NCBI RefSeq assembly: GCF_036516575.1
Contig: NZ_DATBTY010000058.1
Span: 38,209 to 102,208 of the forward strand
Length of the DNA stretch: 64,000 bases
Source: Cerasibacillus sp036516575
GTDB lineage: Bacteria > Bacillota > Bacilli > Bacillales > Amphibacillaceae
Direction: 5' to 3'
Below the pieces are notes generated by a model that did no database searches, was not told the origin of the DNA, and worked only from the letters and a program-made list of their open reading frames with translations. Each line of letters starts with the position of its first letter. Position 1 is the stretch's first letter. Position numbers and translations under genes: made by a program. Below, one piece after another: positions 63,063 to 64,000 of this stretch.

Positions 63063-63193
63063 TTTCTATTCCCATAAATAGAAAATAGCCTAATCAGTAG
63101 CTGATATACTGACTTGACAGAAATGATGACAAGTTGCGTATATACAAGCGTTATTCTTATTAAACAACGATGTGTAGAATAGCCTAAATATAT

Positions 63194-63390
63194 CATATCG
63201 AATCTGTCGTGCGGTTGGAAAGGGATTTTGTCTAACTAAAATAAACTCTCGCTAATACCAACACCGATTTTGTCATAATAAACATTTGCTTTTTCATTAC
63301 TAAATCCAATAATATCTCGGGTTTTCCTTATCTGGATCCCGAGAATTTTCATGTCTTTTCCAATATTATTTCGATATAAAATCAATACAT
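63194..63390 (+). repeat. recombinase 3' end module, copy B
   Basis: Starts with 13 codons reading HIESVVRLERDFV and a stop, the tail of a serine recombinase with nothing in frame before it. The same downstream block and terminator as at 57734-57935 follow. It marks the original 3' end of a second recombinase gene, perhaps the one broken at 62.4 kb. Confidence 0.82.
63316..63350 (+). terminator. terminator of recombinase copy B
   Basis: CTCGGG (63316-63321) pairs with CCCGAG (63338-63343), followed by AATTTTC. Hairpin and loop are identical to copy A. Confidence 0.75.
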
Positions 63391-63535
63391 ATTCAATATT
63401 TACAATCTTCCCGCCTTTCCTTTTCTTCATTTTATCAGCAAAAATTTATTCCCACTCCAAAAAAAGGTGAAAAGCCGCCGAAAAAGGGGTGAGGAACGGT
63501 CATTTTCAATCTAAAAAAGAGACCCTCTGCTTTCA

Positions 63536-63991
63536 TTATTCTTCTATTTCAATAAACTCAATTGGTATATCTCTGTTTAATTTATTAATAATTAATTGGA
63601 GATACTCTATTTTATTAGGATCTTTTATATCTGATTCTGTATCGCCGATTAAAGCAGTGTATGTACTGAAATCCCTTTCACTTTGTCTAAAATCTAAAAG
63701 ACTAATTTTCAATTTTTCATTTTCATTTTTAAAAGTAATTATAAGTGTGTCTTCATTTAATTCATATGTACCTTCTATTTCGTTATAAACAGTGTGACTT
63801 ACTTTGTTATTACCTGTAAATTTCAACTTCATAAAGGGTTGATATTTGCTTGGATTATTAACATCTTCTTCTAATGGAACGGGTGCATAAACTAAATCAA
63901 ATGTTTTACCAGACAACCTATTGTTATCGTTAATACAAGCCGAAAGAATAAAAACAAATAAAAGTGTAAAAACAACAAACCATTTTTTCAT
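63536..63991 (-). CDS. small lipoprotein of unknown function
   Basis: 151 residues with a lipoprotein signal peptide (FVVFTLLFVFILSAC, lipobox LSAC) and a beta-rich domain of the kind seen in small Bacillaceae lipoproteins (TGNNKVSHT, EGTYELNEDTLIITF). The start lies 9 bases from the window edge, so its ribosome site cannot be checked. No family named with confidence. Confidence 0.75.
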   Translation of the reverse strand: MKKWFVVFTLLFVFILSACINDNNRLSGKTFDLVYAPVPLEEDVNNPSKYQPFMKLKFTGNNKVSHTVYNEIEGTYELNEDTLIITFKNENEKLKISLLDFRQSERDFSTYTALIGDTESDIKDPNKIEYLQLIINKLNRDIPIEFIEIEE

Positions 63992-64000
63992 GAAATTTCT

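Overview
The window is a low-GC Firmicute chromosome, most likely Bacillaceae. Gene order follows the Bacillus subtilis yeaC-yeaD-yebA-guaA-pbuG ... purEKB..LFMNHD-yerA-yerB-yerC-pcrB-pcrA-ligA-yerH ... gatCAB-dgkB-yefA neighbourhood. AGGAGG-type ribosome sites, frequent TTG/GTG starts, PurR boxes and purine riboswitches all fit. I cannot name the species from the sequence.

Layout: 1-8.5 kb holds an amidase, a 52-bp tandem repeat array, a MoxR/DUF58/transglutaminase operon and guaA. 8.7-14.5 kb is an accessory scar: GyrI-like fragments, a relaxase-like start, an ABC ATPase fragment, a VanRS-like pair, palindromic dispersed repeats and an S11 D,D-carboxypeptidase. 14.5-22 kb holds pbuG behind a PurR box and guanine riboswitch, an MFS transporter, msrA, an AGCS symporter, a MOSC protein, a second 52-bp array and a YebE-like membrane protein. 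22-33.4 kb is the purine operon behind a second PurR box and riboswitch, followed by a third short array. 34-51.6 kb is housekeeping: yerA, yerB, yerC, pcrB, pcrA, ligA, camS, rocA, gatCAB, dgkB and rlmCD. From 51.6 kb to the end is an accessory region starting with a large serine recombinase flush against the 3' end of rlmCD. It continues with decayed phage, transposon, intron and recombinase pieces plus a few intact unknown genes.

The most striking signal is in purine synthesis. Every glutamine-dependent amidotransfer step encoded here has lost its glutaminase while keeping the synthetase part. GuaA has Gly83 where the catalytic Cys belongs and further changes in the glutamine site. PurF begins downstream of its catalytic Cys1 and has also lost the Arg and Asn of the glutamine site, but keeps its PRPP loop and Fe-S cysteines. 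purS and purQ (with purC) are absent from between purB and purL, and PurL carries a His-to-Ser change in its ESHNHPS motif. GatA, an unrelated type of glutaminase, keeps its Lys-Ser-Ser triad. The simplest reading is that this organism makes purine nucleotides from free ammonia rather than glutamine. This is an inference from residues and gene content, and needs whole-genome and biochemical tests.

The second unusual signal is a family of non-coding tandem arrays with an almost exact 52-bp period (11, about 8 and about 3.5 copies) in three intergenic gaps, always in the same orientation.
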